In this document: piece by piece, positions 62,548-64,000 of the stretch | How the letters are laid out: each line of letters opens with the position of its first letter | Numbering within the stretch: the first letter of the stretch is position 1 | Assembly: GCF_016650695.1 (NCBI RefSeq) | Contig: NZ_JAEKFH010000009.1 | Coordinates: 124,001-188,000 of the forward strand | Direction: 5' to 3' | Source: Pseudomonas sp. TH41 | GTDB lineage: Bacteria > Pseudomonadota > Gammaproteobacteria > Pseudomonadales > Pseudomonadaceae | DNA length: 64,000 bases | Program-made: the position numbers and the translations under genes | Notes under the pieces: model-generated | Database searches by the model: none | Seen by the model: only the letters and a program-made list of their open reading frames with translations | What the model was told of the DNA's origin: nothing

Positions 62548-63603
62548 ATGCCCCAGTTCCGCCGCTACCTGATCATCAGTGCCTGCGCCTTGTTCGCCAT
62601 TGGCCTGGCCTGGTTTTTCTTGCGCAATACCCCCCCCGTGGTGCCGGAGGCAATCAAGCGTGGCTACGGTGAAGCGCTCACTCAGGCCCGCGCAGGTCAA
62701 CCGGGAGCAGCGCGAGTTCTGTACCAGCAACTCGGCCGCCCCGACATTTCGCCCAAACGGCGCATCTGGCTGCACGCCGAGCTGCCCAACTACCCCAGCT
62801 CCGTGGCCTTGAAACTGGCGGACGCGGACCTGCAACACCCCGCGCCCGAGGTGCGCATCGCAGCGATCAAAAGCGTCAGCGAGCTAGTGCCCAACGGGCA
62901 GCGCAGCCTGTTGCTCGGGCCCTTGCTCGAAGACAGTGAACAAAGCGTACGGCTTGCCGCAGTGAACGCGTTGCTAGGACTCTCGCCGGATGACCTGGGT
63001 TTGTATTTCGGGCCGTTGGAGCAAGCCATTGATGCCTGGGAACAGGATCTCAAAAACGCGCCGCCCAGCGCCGCCAACTTCTATCAACTGGCGCGACTGC
63101 ATCTGCACAATGCCGAATTGAAAGCAGCACAGCAGGCACTCGAACAGACATTGCAGCTGGATCCAGGCAACCTGCCCGCGCTGGTGATGCAGATCGATGT
63201 GCTGGATAAACTAGGCCAAAGCGACGCTGCCCGGCAGCTGTTGGCCAAGCAACTGCACGCACAACCCGACTCGGCCTACCTGCAACACGCTTTGGGTCTT
63301 TGGTTGCTGCATCACGGCCAAAGTGAATTCGCCTTGCTCGGTCTGTCCAAGGCCGTGGAGCTTGAGCCCGATAACAAGGATTACCGCTACGACCTGGCCA
63401 CCACGCTTCATGGCGAGGAAGAACTTGAAGCGGCGCAAAAGCAACTGCAGGAAATCGTCCAGCGCCACCCGGCCGACCGTAAGGCACGGGTGTTATTGAT
63501 CAACTACTGGAAGGAAAGCGGACAACTGCAGAACGTGCAGATCCTGTTGGCGCAACTGGAACAGATGAACCCGGACGATCCGGCGTTGCAGCAAGGGCTC
63601 TAA
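62548..63603 (+). CDS. Membrane-anchored HEAT/TPR repeat protein
   Basis: 351 aa. One N-terminal transmembrane helix (YLIISACALFAIGLAWFFL), then two HEAT-like repeats (about 75-145; SSVALKLADADLQHPAPEVRI) and four or five tetratricopeptide repeats in 155-350 (for example NFYQLARLHLHNAELKAAQQALEQTLQLDPGN). Such proteins act as scaffolds in the periplasm. No partner gene is adjacent, as REPs follow. The function cannot be assigned. Confidence 0.83.
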   Translation: MPQFRRYLIISACALFAIGLAWFFLRNTPPVVPEAIKRGYGEALTQARAGQPGAARVLYQQLGRPDISPKRRIWLHAELPNYPSSVALKLADADLQHPAPEVRIAAIKSVSELVPNGQRSLLLGPLLEDSEQSVRLAAVNALLGLSPDDLGLYFGPLEQAIDAWEQDLKNAPPSAANFYQLARLHLHNAELKAAQQALEQTLQLDPGNLPALVMQIDVLDKLGQSDAARQLLAKQLHAQPDSAYLQHALGLWLLHHGQSEFALLGLSKAVELEPDNKDYRYDLATTLHGEEELEAAQKQLQEIVQRHPADRKARVLLINYWKESGQLQNVQILLAQLEQMNPDDPALQQGL

Positions 63604-63614
63604 ACGATCCCCTA

Positions 63615-63716
63615 CTGTAGGAGCGAGCTTGCTCGCGATGAATTTGAAGGCGGCGCATTTTTCCAGACAGTAAGCGTCATCGTTCACGTCCATCGCGAGC
63701 AAGCTCGCTCCTACAG
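63615..63716. repeat. REP pair (BIME) after the TPR gene
   Basis: Inverted CTGTAGGAGCGAGCTTGCTC copies; the spacer contains CATTTTTCCAGACAGTAAGC, close to the one at 4892-4950. Confidence 0.9.
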
Positions 63717-63834
63717 GTTTTTAGCGTCAAAACGTGTTGAACGCTCATTACGGCCAAGGGTCCAGTGAACAGGTAGCTCATTCAGGTACTGATGACCTGT
63801 TGCCTCGTTCCCCCTAGTCATGAGAGGGCAATTT

Positions 63835-63975
63835 TTGTCTACATCTAACGAGTTGTTCAGTGCAAAAGCCGCCACCGGCATTGAAGGTCTGGATGACATA
63901 GCGGGCGCAGCATGACCATCGGCGAACCGCTGGATGCGTTCCAGGGCGTATTGCTCGGGGACGAAACCCCGTTGC
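63835..63975 (+). pseudogene. KaiC-like RecA-fold ATPase, internally deleted
   Basis: From TTG 63835 (GAGAGGG upstream) the frame gives MSTSNELFSAKAATGIEGLD and stops at 63913-63915; this is the N-terminus of KaiC-like circadian-type ATPases. One frame over, from 63912, MTIGEPLDAFQGVL matches the C-terminal tail of the same family. Both P-loop domains (about 450 residues) are missing between them, so a large deletion fused the ends out of frame. The C-terminal limit is approximate. Family assignment rests on short segments. Confidence 0.6.
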
Positions 63976-63988
63976 GGTCCAGGAAGCG

Positions 63989-64000
63989 ATGTCCGAGCGC
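63989..64000 (+). CDS. Start of an unknown downstream gene (3' partial)
   Basis: AGGA at 63981-63984 precedes ATG 63989, giving M-S-E-R before the window ends. KaiC-like genes are often followed by a hybrid histidine kinase, so this may be one, but four codons are too few to say. Confidence 0.35.

Noticed and set aside
14551..63716. Possible CRISPR repeats
   Set aside because: The repeats are inverted pairs scattered between genes, not regularly spaced direct repeats; they are REP/BIME elements and no cas genes are present.
63711..63899. Minus-strand 62-codon ORF near the right edge
   Set aside because: It overlaps a REP pair and the kaiC-like remnant on the other strand, has no recognisable motif and no ribosome site.

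Overview
The window reads as a chromosomal segment of a Pseudomonas of the fluorescens group. GC is high, the gene content is typical (pqiBC, arnT, fdnGHI-fdhE-selAB, mexEF-oprN, a FAN1 nuclease), and many intergenic gaps carry Pseudomonas-type REP/BIME palindromes of the families GAGCGAGCTTGCTCGCGA and GATCGCAGCCTGCGGCAGCTCCTAC. There is no prophage, plasmid backbone, rRNA or CRISPR array. Genes run on both strands in short operons.

Layout. 1-1.9 kb: the end of a paraquat-inducible MCE lipid-transport operon (pqiB partial, pqiC). 2.0-4.5 kb: an Ais-like phosphatase and ArnT, acting on lipid A/LPS, behind a candidate ColR-type box. 4.5-5.3 kb: a large inverted repeat of about 0.8 kb with embedded REPs. 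5.3-14.4 kb: a complete selenocysteine/formate dehydrogenase island on the minus strand (fdnG with an in-frame UGA, fdnH, fdnI, fdhE, selA, selB, selC tRNA). 14.7-21.5 kb: MalY/PatB-type C-S lyase, YghA-type SDR, CPA1 antiporter, dual-PAS hybrid kinase and a broken DJ-1/PfpI gene. 21.5-26.5 kb: zeta-toxin-like kinase, then a coupled pair of an XPD-like Fe-S helicase with an N-terminal PD-(D/E)XK motif and a FAN1 nuclease. 26.7-30.5 kb: an accessory patch with a small lipoprotein, a RAYT transposase, decayed polyamine-binding-protein and IS5 fragments, a cytoplasmic subtilase and a cupin. 30.5-33.4 kb: PuuB-like oxidase, SnoaL-AraC regulator and DUF1652. 33.6-36.1 kb: a UvrD-like helicase with a FliH-like glycine repeat. 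36.3-41.8 kb: pirin, phosphoglucomutase, and a MocR-type regulator next to an unknown protein with a PP-loop-like motif. 42.4-44.6 kb: divergent mexS and mexT. 44.9-51.5 kb: Fic protein, two-component system, DUF3313 lipoprotein and DUF1329 protein. 52-57.9 kb: mexEF-oprN with two MexT-type nod boxes. 58-61.4 kb: AaeAB-like efflux operon. 61.5-64 kb: bestrophin, TPR protein, a collapsed kaiC-like pseudogene and the first codons of another gene.

How the genes connect. The selenium island is self-contained: SelA charges tRNA-Sec, SelB delivers it to the fdnG UGA hairpin, FdhE matures the enzyme, and FdnGHI passes formate electrons to quinone. mexS-mexT and mexEF-oprN form one regulatory circuit that is physically split by about 7.4 kb. 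The candidates most worth checking as undescribed biology are the MocR/PP-loop-like pair, the glycine-repeat UvrD helicase, the nuclease-helicase/FAN1 pair and the orphan zeta-like kinase.
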